From Diplosphaera chodatii (lineage: Eukaryota; Chlorophyta; Trebouxiophyceae; Prasiolales; Stichococcaceae), in the NCBI GenBank assembly GCA_032358165.1, contig JAALGY010000012.1, positions 3,038,001 to 3,102,000 of the forward strand: a stretch of 64,000 nt of DNA, read 5' to 3'. Positions 22,566 through 33,390 of this stretch are shown here, piece after piece (within the stretch, counting starts at the first letter, position 1; each line of letters starts with the position of its first letter). Both the position numbers and the translations under genes were made by a program. The notes under the pieces are model-generated. The model did not search any database. It was given only the letters and a program-made list of their open reading frames with translations, and was not told where the DNA came from.

Positions 22566-23400
22566 TGGTGCTGCATTGCAGCCGAGGTCAGGGCGGTGCC
22601 TATCCAGCCGTCTTGCATTGGGCGCCACCAGCACCCCTGCCGTCTCTGGCACTGATGCTGAGGTCTTGTCGCAGTTGGCTGCTGCGAGCATGCCGGCAGG
22701 CCCTCAGACCACGCTGCCACGGCTGCGAGTGCTACTGCCGATGCGCAGCTGTGGGTTGGTATCCTGAAGAAGGCATCAGCACCAGCGTCAGGAGCCAAAC
22801 CCTTCCAGTGCATGCTCGGGATCAGATTGGCATCGCTTGCGGAATCCACTGCCATTGTCGTGTGCTGTGAAGGGTTGCAGTTACTGCGCGCCTGTGGGAA
22901 GAGCACGCCCCACTCGGTTTGCAGGCGGCCTCGCCGCACTATTCTTAGCGTCGCAGCACGCCGCTCAACACCTGTAACAGCAGCGATCTAAGCCATCGAA
23001 ATTCGGCAAACACCAGCAGTGGGTTACGCAGAGGCACCGGCAGTAGGAGTGTCCCTTTTCAGGGACCAGCTCGGCGCCGCATGCTGAAGAGACATGGTCG
23101 TTCCAAGCCAGCGTCTAGCGTTCAGATCTGTTACTTATGGCTCAGCACGGCTTCGTGGACATGAGTGCGCGCTGCATTGCACCCACGATGTGGCCATTGA
23201 GGTGTCGACACCATATCTGGTGTCGACATCCATGCCGGAGGGCAGCGCTTGTGTCCAAGGGACGGCCTTCAAGGAAGAGACGGCGATGTGCTTACCGTCT
23301 CTCAGGTGGAGATGCGCCCGTTGAGGCTGCAGAACTCGCTCCACCTGGCCCTGTCCCACTGGAGGCAACTTACGCAGATGAGCTGGCTGCAGCCCACATG
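22566..23400. other. No supported gene
   Basis: Upstream of module D. No TPR, TIR or EP signal. A small palindrome GGTGTCGACACC lies near 23200, with GGTGTCGACATC just after it. Confidence 0.4.
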
Positions 23401-24288
23401 CTACATTGAACGGTTGAAGTCCCGTGTGCAACAACGGCAGGTTTGCCAAAATGCATGCTTGGGCACACGGACGATAACATCTGCATCGTGTCGTCCTTCA
23501 CGTACCGCGGTTGGCCTGCACGGGCTGCACCTCCTGCTGATCAAACATCTTGTGATAGGAGCCGCTCCTAGAAGGAGCGGTTGCAAATCGTGTGGTAATC
23601 CTGAGAGAGGCGAGAGTCGAGAGGGCGAAGTGGCTCTTGGCTGTCCTGAGAAATGAACGACAACATTGGGAGCCAGCCATTCGCATAGAATGCGCACTCT
23701 GCGTCGCACCTTGAACCTGTGAATGCAGCGCAGCCATTCCAGCAGCAGCAGATCTGGGGTTGTACTGGCGTCGCACTGGGGTGTCAACAAGTACATGAAC
23801 CCCAGCCTCTGCCCGTTTGCCAGGTGCGTCGACGGGCCTGCGCACATGCTGGCTATGCGGTTTAGATCCTCCACAGCTGTATTGGTAAGCGGAGTTGTCG
23901 GCATAAGGCGACCCATGCGCCATCTGCTTGCACATGCGGCGGATGTTGCCTTGGTTAGTAGTGATCCGTGCAGAGTTTCGATCCCTGATCGCAGGCGAGC
24001 AAAAGCTACAGCAAGCAGGCCTTCGACGGTGCCGGCCTCAATCCCGACCTCCGTTCTGCGCTACAGTGCCTCGTTTGCACGTGGTGGCCCTCGATACAGG
24101 AGGAAATCTTCGAGATCAGCAGGTGAGCGCACATACATGGGAGCAGTCAGAAGCACGATGCTATAGAGCTGCAACGCAGCCTGCAGCCGCGTGATGGGGG
24201 CACATGTTGGAATTTGGTTGGTGGCGCACCTGGCTGCATGCTTGCCGGGCTGGCACAGGCGCAAGCCAGTGTGCGGCGAGCTATGCAT
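23401..24288 (-). pseudogene. Unassigned reading frame with one internal stop
   Basis: A single minus-strand frame runs about 296 codons from ATG 24288 to a stop at 23401, broken only by TAG at 24063-24061. The composition is protein-like and not low-complexity (for example RSPADLEDFLLYRGPPRANE, ANGQRLGFMYLLTPQCD, LLLEWLRCIHRFKVRRRVRI). An acceptor-like CTGCAG before AALQLYSIVLL at about 24180 suggests an exon boundary. I do not recognise the family. It could be a broken host gene, a mobile-element fragment, or two exons with an intron spanning the TAG. A perfect 8-bp hairpin (CCGCTCCT-AGA-AGGAGCGG) lies inside it near 23570. Confidence 0.35.
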
Positions 24289-24950
24289 ATCTACGCTGCA
24301 TTAGGAGCGTGGTCTATGCCAGCGCACTGCTGCAGCTACGTCAGAATGCGCTAACGGAAGCAACCTCCTCCCATACCACAAACCTATCTGCTTGCAGCAG
24401 ATGGTGGGACATGGCAAGATGGCAGCCTTGCTGCCATTCATTTTCTTGAAAGGGCCCACCTGAACAGAAGAACGCTGTAGGCAGGCCGCCATCGCAGAGC
24501 CGACTGAGTGTGCTGCTGGCGGATGCATTATAGTCACGCAGGCCTGCGAATCCGTAGTGTCCACAAAGGCAAAGGCAATATAGACGCTGGATGCAGCGTC
24601 ACCGTGTTGGTCCGTCGTCCAGCGGTGGTCCTGATGTGCTGGGAGCGTGGCCATGCAGGCCGCGCGTGCATGGGGTGCTGGTGTCTGGGTACACGGCCTG
24701 ACTGCCATTCAGTACTCCGATAATTCCTGGCGCCGTTCAGCTCTGACTGTGTGGCGCAGGCGCTTCGTCCCTCACCCTGGCCCGGTGACCGTGCTGTGCA
24801 TTCAAAGCAGCGCCAGAGACGACACCGCTTGTGACATCAGGTCAGTTGCACATCATTCACACCATGCCTCATCCTCTGATCCCATAGCAGTGGCCATAAT
24901 GCATGTATCTGCACAGCAGCAACCAACATATCATGTTCCGTCGTGTCAGG
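24289..24950. other. No gene recognised
   Basis: Probable upstream region of the plus-strand EP-like gene; no motif I can support. Confidence 0.4.
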
Positions 24951-25901
24951 ATGGCAGTGGATGAAGGCGCGCTGGGCGTCGGCATCGCCGCCGCGGTGCT
25001 GGCGCTCCTGTCGCTGGTGCTGACGGTCGTCTGGCGTGAAAGTGCAAAGGTGAAGGCGCGCGCAGCACGTCTGGCGGACCTGAAGAAGCAGTATTCAGAG
25101 GCAGTACAGCCGGCAATGTCGTGGCTGGATGGACTCAAGCGCCAGCACCCAGGCGGAAGGCTCTGGGCAGCGCTGCAATTCGAGCCTTTGCTGCTACTGC
25201 CACAGCTGCCACTGCTGCCGATTCGGCCCAGTGCAGATGACTTGCAGCGGGAGTTGACAGCACGACAGCTGCTGGCATCCCACATGGAAGAGTTTCAGCG
25301 GGAGCAGCGCAGCCGCAACCAGGTCAAAGGTTTCTGGGAAGCACTTGTTAAGGATGTGGACGAAGGCAACTTGCCAGCAACATTTGTGTACGGTGGCAAA
25401 CACAAATTGCTTGGCAGCACCTTGCTGGGCCAATTGTTCCCTGGCTTGGTGCTGCACAGATTGCGCCGGCGGCAGCAGGCACAGATCACAGCCGCCGCAG
25501 CATTAGCAGCCTCTTCCGCACAGCAGCAGCCAGTAGCAACTAGCACATGGAAGGAGGAGATGCGACCCATTACCTTTGCAAATAAGAAGTGGCTGTTCAG
25601 GGCGAAAGGTTTCAGGGAATTAGTGGAGCCCTTCGACATCGCCAACTTCTACCGCATGGGCCTGAACAAAGGGGTGGGGGGCAACCGCAGCTACCACGAA
25701 GCAGGACGCTCAGGCTTGTACATTCGGCTGCAAGACATGGAAGTAGCAGCTTTGAAGGCGGCAGGCGGAGGGGTTTACCAGTCTTCACTGGTGTGGGCTG
25801 AGGCTGCGGCGGCAGCGGTGCAGGCTGATCCAGTGCACGATGGCCCACCTGCGTTGCAGGCAGACCTGGCACCACTGGCGCCAAGGCAGCAGCCCCCATA
25901 A
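24951..25901 (+). CDS. Membrane-anchored EP-domain-like protein
   Basis: Single-exon frame of 316 codons from ATG 24951 (MAVDEGALGVG); an earlier in-frame ATG at 24903 would add 16 residues. Residues about 6-28 (ALGVGIAAAVLALLSLVLTV) form a transmembrane segment followed by basic residues, i.e. a signal anchor. A helical region follows. The C-terminal half carries VKGFWEALVKDVDEGNLP, KWLFRAKGFRELVEPFDIAN, FYRMG, YHEAGRSGLY, LQDM and YQSSLVWAEAA, the same ordered motifs as the gene at 5144 and, from memory, as the EP domain of EDS1/PAD4/SAG101. There is no lipase-like domain, unlike seed-plant EDS1. TGTAA follows the stop by 25 nt. It lies between modules D and E/F but on the opposite strand. 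It is the only EP-like copy here that is complete with its own start. A role in TIR signalling is inference from domain and context. Confidence 0.75.
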   Translation: MAVDEGALGVGIAAAVLALLSLVLTVVWRESAKVKARAARLADLKKQYSEAVQPAMSWLDGLKRQHPGGRLWAALQFEPLLLLPQLPLLPIRPSADDLQRELTARQLLASHMEEFQREQRSRNQVKGFWEALVKDVDEGNLPATFVYGGKHKLLGSTLLGQLFPGLVLHRLRRRQQAQITAAAALAASSAQQQPVATSTWKEEMRPITFANKKWLFRAKGFRELVEPFDIANFYRMGLNKGVGGNRSYHEAGRSGLYIRLQDMEVAALKAAGGGVYQSSLVWAEAAAAAVQADPVHDGPPALQADLAPLAPRQQPP

Positions 25902-25926
25902 ACCTTGTACCCCCATCAAGGTTTCA

Positions 25927-25931
25927 TGTAA
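25927..25931 (+). terminator. TGTAA polyadenylation signal
   Basis: The chlorophyte-type poly(A) signal TGTAA, 25 nt after the TAA of the EP-like gene. Confidence 0.5.
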
Positions 25932-27050
25932 GGGGTGCAGAGGATCGATAGATATATATGGGCATTGTGAGGTTTGGGTAGCATGAATTGAGAGGGATTG
26001 TCATTGTCAGTGTGGGGCTTGAGGTGGTTGGTCACCAAGGCAGGGAGTTGGCAGCATGCCGCTGAGGCCGGCACACAATATCGATGCCCAGGACTGTCAA
26101 TCGTCATTGTACATGAGAGGCTTTGCGCATGCTTGTGTGGCTCGATGCTTGTGAAACATGTCGAGGATTCTCGGTCAAGTGCGAAGCAGACATCACTGCA
26201 GCTACGATATAACAATGTCAGCGCAAGCATACAGCTGCGCCGTCCAGTGCCCAACAACTCCTTCATGCTGCCATCGCTGGACACATTGACCCCCGATTTA
26301 AATGTGTATGGCAGATAAGCTGTGTAGCTGCCACTGATTACAGGACATGCGCTGTTCGCTGTGCAGCCGGTACATATCCCACTTCATCACCTATTTCAGC
26401 TATGTGCCTGTATGCGTCATGGTCTCAAATTTCTGGTGGCGGCCACTGCTGGCCCGGCCGCCTTGGCATCTGCACGGCAGTGCACGGTGTCGGTTTAGAG
26501 TATTATCCTACACCACTGCGCGCCTTGACATGTTGGCTCAAGAGGGTTCCTTCAATGAAGTCAGCAACTGCAACTGCACATTTCTGACAGAGCGTTCGCT
26601 CACCTTCAGGGGTGCCTGCTGTGGTTGCCATGCTGAAAAGACTACATGCCTGATGCGTGCTGGCCATATGTGCTGCAATCCAGGCAGAACCACCAATGCC
26701 TGTGCATGTGACGCACAATGGTTACACGTCCATTACATCACAAGTATCCAGCTGCAGTATGGCAAGGACCTTGACCACTGCAGGACGGAGTAGCAACAGG
26801 TCACTTTACGTGTCCGAAGCAGCAGTCAAGCAGTAATTGCATGTGGCGGAGGTCGCGATCTGCTGAGGACCTAGCTGGCTCGACTGGCAATTGTATCGCT
26901 GCAGGGGACTTTCATGCATCCACGGCAGCTCACGCTTGTGATGGTGCTGCCGTCGCTCCTGCTCCTTGCCGATACTCACACTGCCAACAGTGCCTAGTGC
27001 CTCACCTTCAACTTGGGGTGTTCGCAGCTGTGAGCTCCGGGCGCAAATGT
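25932..27050. other. No supported gene
   Basis: Spacer between the EP-like gene and TPR debris. A 148-codon plus-strand frame (26347-26793) is Cys- and His-rich but shows no family pattern. Confidence 0.4.
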
Positions 27051-29270
27051 GCCGCCACCTCGGTCGATTGCCCCAGCTGCTAGAGTGGGCAGAGAGCACA
27101 GAGTCACTGTCTGCTGCGGTCCCACCAACCGCTGCATGGCAGGCAGCACGCACTGCAGCAGCCGCGCCACCTCTGCAGGCTGCCCCAGGCTGGCATGCTT
27201 CTCTGCCAGCGCAGCAATGCAATAAAGCGCCGCCCGGTCCTACAGCACTGCCTGCGCCAGCAACCACAAAGCACAGAAGGCTTGGCAGCTTCTCGCTTCA
27301 AGCCACGCGGCAAGCCACAGCACAGAATAAGACATTCATTGAGAGATTCATACAGCAGGGTAAGCAGACGCAGCCGTCATGGAAGCACAACATGCTGGGC
27401 ACCCAGTGTGTTGCACTCTGCCCATGCCAACCGCACGCAGCTAGTGGAACGAATTTGTTGATATCTTGACAACCACTGTTTGAATCGGACTGACAATGCA
27501 TGCCTGCATCAAGGTGTCGATTCACCGCCAGTGATCAGCCCCATGCTGGCATCAGCAGAGGCGCTCGCTGCCACCGTGGTGTGCGCTGCAATGAGCACGG
27601 CTGCAGTTGCGGTAGCGCGGCGGCTCGCGCGGCGCAGATGCTCCTCATTGGGCAGCGGGCATAGCAGCTCGAGCTGTACACCAGGAATTCTGCCAACGCC
27701 TGCAAACCTGCGGCTGGAACATAAAATTGTCATGGCTCTACAACAGAAACCACATACTTCTGATTGGTGCGCTGATAAGCTGACTGGCAAACTGCCTTGC
27801 CCTGCATGTAGATTGTGTACACTTGTCTGGGCATGCCAGGCAGCATGTGCGGCATGCTGCAAGGTGGCTAGCAGATAGTTCATGAAAAGGCAGTGCGTTC
27901 AACTGTAGGAAACCACATAGCACAGTGCTATCTGAAGTCAGCTCACCTGTAGGCAGCGCCTGCTCCGCGGCCACTGCCACACGCTACTGCCCAGCTGGGT
28001 GATGCTGTCCATGTGTGCTCCGCTTGACCAGAACACCAGCGCCTGTGCGTTAGTTGACAGCCTTACTTTCACCTCGTCGCTGGCGGCAGTCGGGTGGCGC
28101 GTAACACATGTGCGAGGCCATCAGTAGCCACAGCCTGATGCCACACCCTGAAGTCATGGCAAAAATGCGATGGTTACAGCAGCGTTTTCCTGGCCAGACA
28201 TCCATTCAGCAGTGCTCTGAACATACCAGACCTGGTCCAGATTCGCATTGCATGCGCTAATGCTCTGCAACGATCAAGGCGCCTGTCCAACCCGTCCTGC
28301 AGCACATCATGGGGACATGACTGCACACATGCTGCAATGCAGGCAAGCGCTGTTGTGACGACATTGCAACCTCACCGGACATGCGCAGGCATGACGCAGG
28401 TGTACAACAATTGTCAAATCTGAAACAAAGTAGGTGAACAGCATCCTGCAGCACGGAGCAGCTGGCAGAAGCTTTTAGGCTATGATGGCGGCTGGCGTGG
28501 GTGCACAGCTGCTATGTGCATGCCCAACGATCCAGTAGATCAACGTCCGTCTTGGGATATTGATATAATTTGGGGACTGACAGCGATCACCTCCTCACAA
28601 CACAAGAGAAAGTGCACTGCCTGCAGCACCTGGTGCAGCTGTGCGGCCGCCTGCGCAAATGAACCCAGGTGGCACAGCTGCCTTGCAAGGCTGGCAGCGC
28701 ATAACAGCGTGAGCGGAGGCTATGGTCCCGTCACACTGCATATCAGGCAGTGCTGCTGCAGCAGCAGCGCTGCATGTGCATGCCGTCACGCGCTGCCATG
28801 CTTTTCTGCCAGCTGCTGAAGGCATTAAGCTGACTGCGCTGAGTGCATGGCTTGCTGCTGCTGTTCTGCCGCTTCCACATTCTGGCCCAGCTCGGCCAGT
28901 TGTGCCATCACGCAGCTGCCGCTGCAAGGGATGGCGCCTAGCTCCCCAGAGAGTGCTGCACAGTCCTGCGACGCAGCCTGCTGCGCATCTTGGTGTTGCT
29001 GCGCCGCATCGTCCTGCGTTGCCAGGCTGCTAAGCTGCTTGGTCCAGCTGTCTATGCCCTTGAGTGTGCAGAGGTGCTGTGGCCCCCCACAGCACGCTGC
29101 TGCTCCTGCGGCACACAGTAGAGCAACCGCTGCCTCGGCTTGCATGCCGCCCAAGCGCAACTGCTGCACTGCTGGCTGCTCCATGCTGCGCAGCGTGTCC
29201 GCGTCTCACAAGCCCAGCACCCGCTGCCTGGCTGCCAGCACATGCCGGTGCTGTGTCATCGACATCACAA
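27051..29270 (-). pseudogene. Decayed TPR gene, old copy of the tandem-unit TPR debris
   Basis: Minus-strand TPR remnants in shifting frames: about 27262-27070 (AALAEKHASLGQPAEVARLL, then RLVGPQQTVTLCSL) and about 29270-28825 (HVLAARQRVLGL, TGA, DADTLRSMEQP, then AELGQNVEAAEQQQQ). Nucleotide similarity to the 12.5-kb units is visible at three points in the same order: 27045-27085 with 39165-39205, about 27366-27440 with about 39507-39580, and about 28095-28160 with about 40169-40230. A plus-strand EP-like sequence precedes it here, as one precedes the unit 2 debris. It is therefore an older, diverged copy of a unit junction and is not functional. Confidence 0.6.
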
Positions 29271-32200
29271 ATAATGTGAGCTTGCCATCTTGAGCCCACA
29301 AAGTTGCACAACACTGCAAGTTGCAACCTTCTCAGGGCATAGGGCGATTGCATATGGGCAGTCGACGTGAGATGAAGAGGCAGCACCAGCTTACTGGCGA
29401 TTGTCGCCTGGTTGGATGTGGGTGCCGTCCAAAGTTGTCCAGCCGAGAGACGCGATTTGTGTGTGAGGCAGCCCAGACAGTGGAAAGCGAAACACCCGCG
29501 CCTCGTACAGTATGCCGCTTCACGAGGAACTGGTGAGAGTAGACGATGCAAATTGTTCATCTCTGACATCTGGCGGCAGCAAAGCAAACATACAGCGCAG
29601 TGGACGCATGTGTGACGCCTGTACACCCACCTGATGGAACAGTCATCGCCGCACGTGCTGCACAGTCTCGTGCAGATCAGCAGGTCCGTTTTGTGCTATG
29701 CAGCTTGCAAATCTAATCTGGCGGATCAAAACATGCCGCCGCGCCCTGCTGTGACATCGCTGCAAGGGATCATCCGGCCATGACCTCGAAGACTGCCGGC
29801 AACGCTGGCTTTTCACAGCGGGGTGTACAGCCCGAGCATGCAGCACTCATGATCGTGTCTTGGTCCAGAGAATCTCTGCGAATGTTGCCAGAAGCATGCG
29901 CAGTTTGCAGAAGAGGACCCCACAAGGGGACGCAAGGTGGACAAGCGAGGACTTCGTGTTGCATGATGTGAATGCTCGGCTCAAGTTTCATTTCAGTTCC
30001 CAAACTTACTTGGTAAACGCTTATTCCTCCGAGTGATGGAGCTCGCTTGCAGATTGCGCACAACGACAGAAGCATTAGGTTGAGTCCATCGCGAGGCTCC
30101 ACCGATGAGCGAGATGCTCATCAGCTTATGCCTGAACAATATCGCAAGATCAGCTGCCGTGGTGGTAGCAGCGAATCTGCCAGCAGCCTTGGGCATTTAC
30201 CAATGACTGCCGTGAAAGGTCGTCGAAGCGAACCTTGGCTCTGCAGGCCCGGCTTCGGGAGCGGCGCCTGCCAGGAAGCCCCAACATCACCAAGACAACC
30301 TGCCGTCAGCGGGATGCAGAGTGGACCTGCAGGCTATTGGCTTCTTGGGCACCTGCTGCGCAGCTCGACAACCATAGCAAGGCACAAGCAGCCACGGGGC
30401 TGACTGGTGTACAAAACATGGTGCCCATACAGATGGCACACAACAGACGTCGCAGGCAGGCTGGAGCGCTGTATGTACCTAGAAGAGGCAGCAGGTCGGT
30501 GCATGATTGAGCGTGCTGCGGGCCCTGCTTCTTGCCAACCGCACCTCTTGTGGTGGTGAGCCTTCATGGTGGACGCAGAGTCTGCAGACAGGGGCAACTA
30601 CTCGCAATGCTAGACTGAAACAGAAAGCTGCACGTTGTCGATGATTGGCAAGCCCAGTTTTGCGGTTGCTGACGTAAACATGCTTGCCTGCCGTCACCTG
30701 AGCAGCTGCGCACATCGTGCTGGCCATCCTGTGCAGAACTGTGCACAGGCATGGCCGAATTGTGCACAGGTCCAGATACGATCTGCCTTGTGCCTGTGCA
30801 GTAATTTTGGTGCCATCGCCAGCATTGCTGAGAGGGGCAAAGCGCTGGAGTAGCTGCAGCAGAGCAGCTGATAAAGCAACAGCAGGAGGGTGCAGCATGA
30901 CTTTCGCCCAGTGCTGCTGGGCGCGTGCAACCAGTCCTGGCCGCAAAGCTGGCTCTGCACTGTATGGCTTTGTCAACGGGAGGTTCAGCTGCTGCACCAC
31001 ACAGAACGTCAAGGTGACCGCGATTTGCTACTTCTGCTGGCCATGACATACGGAGATTTGTAGGTGCTGCAGGACATGCACATCTGAAAGTTAAGCAACA
31101 TACATATCGTGCAGCTGCAGACGTGTGACGTGGATAGCAAGCTTGCAGAGCACATCGCAGGCGCTGCCGTAGGCCAGCTCAAGGCTGCCAAGAAGCTACC
31201 TCCGCGCAGCGGCCATGGCGCTCGCAACCAGCTGCCGTGCACATGCCCTTTGCCGGCAGCAGCTTAGCAGAACCAGTGTGTGCAACAGCGCAGTGGCAGC
31301 CGGAGCGGCACGCGGCCTCTGGGTTCATAAGTACATGCCTTGGTGGCACCTACATGCTGCCACTGTTGCCTGTTAATGGTGCGGGCCACAATGTTGTGTA
31401 CGAGGCTATAAGCAGACAGTTGCCTGCCAGCATCATTGCTGCTGATGCTGAAGCACATCTCCTGCACAAGTCTCAAGAGAGGCGCTCATCAGCCACGTGC
31501 AATGTTTCTGGTTAGCCAGCAAGGCGCATGGAGTGGAAATGAAGCAGATGCACTTCTTGTTGCTTGCGGCCTCAGGTTACTTCTGGGACTGTGCTGCATG
31601 GTCTGCTTCATCAGGTCAGTGCTCAGCCTGTTGCACCTGTTGTTATAGTGCACAGTACCTTCTTGCTTTTGATGGCTGTGCATGACCGCTGTGCAACTGT
31701 GCTGCTGCTGCAGGCTTCATACCACTGTTCAGTGGCGGGTCCAGCTGCACACAGAACCAGCTCGGCGTTGACACTACAGGTTGGTGTTGCAGCAAGGGTT
31801 TACGTCAGCAATGTTCGCACATGATTGTGCAGCCTGTCTGAACGCTTGCAGCTCACAGTGGTTTGCGAGTTGGTGCAGGGCAGGCAGATGCCTCAGGCAG
31901 ACAGGCGAGGGACCAGCGCACAAAGTACAAAATGCAGTCCGCTGCCGCAATGTGAAACCAAAGTAGTCAGCTACCACCTTGCAGCAACGTTTGGGGGCGG
32001 CGCAGCGTGCAGGCAGCCAGCGCGGACTCATCAGCAACGTGATGTATGCATATTGCGATAGTAAGCTTGGATGGACCACAATGCCGTGCAATGAAAGCGG
32101 GAACCAGTCACACGATTTGACGCAAGTGTAGGTGGCAGCCGATTGTTACCGCGCTTGTGATATCTTTGCATATCTGAATGAAAGTGATGCCCACTGCCCT

Positions 32201-32443
32201 GGTGATGCACGTTTAGCCGTGGGATACGCCACTGACATAGCCAAGCCTCACCAACAAATGTGGTGCATGTTGCGAGTCACTGCCCATCAAAACCTGATCG
32301 AATTCACAAGACGACTTGCAGTCCGGCGGCGAGGCCAATGCAAAGTTGATGTTCGCGACTGCAGCACACGAATCTGTGCAGCTGATGACTGAGACACTAT
32401 GCTGAAGCCCCAGCATGTGCTCCCTGCACCTTGCTTGATGACA
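29271..32443. other. No supported gene
   Basis: 29755-29815 is homologous to 6690-6745. A few minus-strand stretches near 30700-31200 look helical (for example GSLELAYGSACDVLCKLAIH), but no chain of exons can be supported. The NB, winged-helix and TPR exons expected downstream of module E are absent. Confidence 0.4.
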
Positions 32444-33271
32444 TCATGCAGGTGGTAGCTGCCCAGCTCCCTTTAGCAGCTCAATGATGACTCCCACAGC
32501 CCGCCGTGCTTCCACACCATGACACACGCGGGCCTAGCAAGTGCAAGAGACAGCACCATTAGGCAACCAATGGGATGCCAAGGTTTTTGACCCTGCTAAA
32601 TCTCCAACCTGTAAAAGAACACATGGTGTACTCACTTGGTACAGTGGCAACAAACTCACTCGTCACCTGTGGACAGCACGCACCTGGTTGCCCTGCAGTG
32701 CAATGCTCCCAAGCAGCTTGTCCAAGTCGGCAGCGTACTCTGGCAGCACATGCTTGCTGCACTCCTCGTAGGTGATGCCGTGCAGCACGATGCACAGGCG
32801 CTGGGCGCTGCCGGCCTCTTGCTGCTGCACGATTTGGCGTACCTCCTCCATGGGGTGCTTGTTGGCCACGAAGTCGCGGGACAACACCACTGTCACTGCA
32901 ACGTTAGAAAGCAGTAAGAATCAGCATCCTGGCCCGCAGACGCTTGGCATGACATTGCGGAAGCCTGGTTTCATAGTATGAAGTCGAGCAATATCAGCCC
33001 TTGTGGACATTCAGATGTCTCAGACACTATCAGAAGAACGCTCAAAACAGGTCGTCCCCGATGTCTCACCAATGGCAGCTCTGGCCAAGTTCGGTTGGAT
33101 CACAGACAGCGCATCGCTGCTGGGATGCAGGCTCCACTCGTCGACATCGACAACCAGATCAAACACCTCGCGCAGCAGCACACGCAGCACGACCACGTAC
33201 TCGTGCTCGTGCCCGCCAGCGTGTGCAATGAAAACATGTGGAACCTTCCTGTCGTCTACACATTTTGCTGC
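32444..33271 (-). pseudogene. Module E: degenerate second TIR fused to module F
   Basis: TIR-a 33271-33070 (VPHVFIAHAGGHEHEYVVVL), TIR-b 32895-32684 (VVLSRDFVANKHPMEEVRQI, catalytic Glu present), then only the beginning of the P-loop exon, 32533-32444 (VEARRAVGVIIELLKGAGQL), ending at TGA 32446-32444. No P-loop follows. TIR-a has no Met and its acceptor is in phase 0 with the donor ending the module F TPR exon; the 168 codons continue the F frame without interruption. Either F ends in an extra C-terminal TIR (TIR-NB-TPR-TIR, 1,141 codons) or E is the stump of a lost second module. Confidence 0.7.
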
Positions 33272-33390
33272 CTGCAGTGCCAATTTTGCAGGTTTGTATG
33301 TATGGCAATGACTCACGGCTGTTGGCAGCTGTACACGCAGGGCATGCCACGACCAACAGACAGACAACTGTTGCCGGGTTCTAAGAGCAC

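Noticed and set aside
23960..24000. tRNA-like B-box (gtttcgatccc)
   Set aside because: No matching A-box and no cloverleaf could be drawn.
26347..26793. 148-codon Cys/His-rich plus-strand frame
   Set aside because: No zinc-finger spacing and no homologue in the window.
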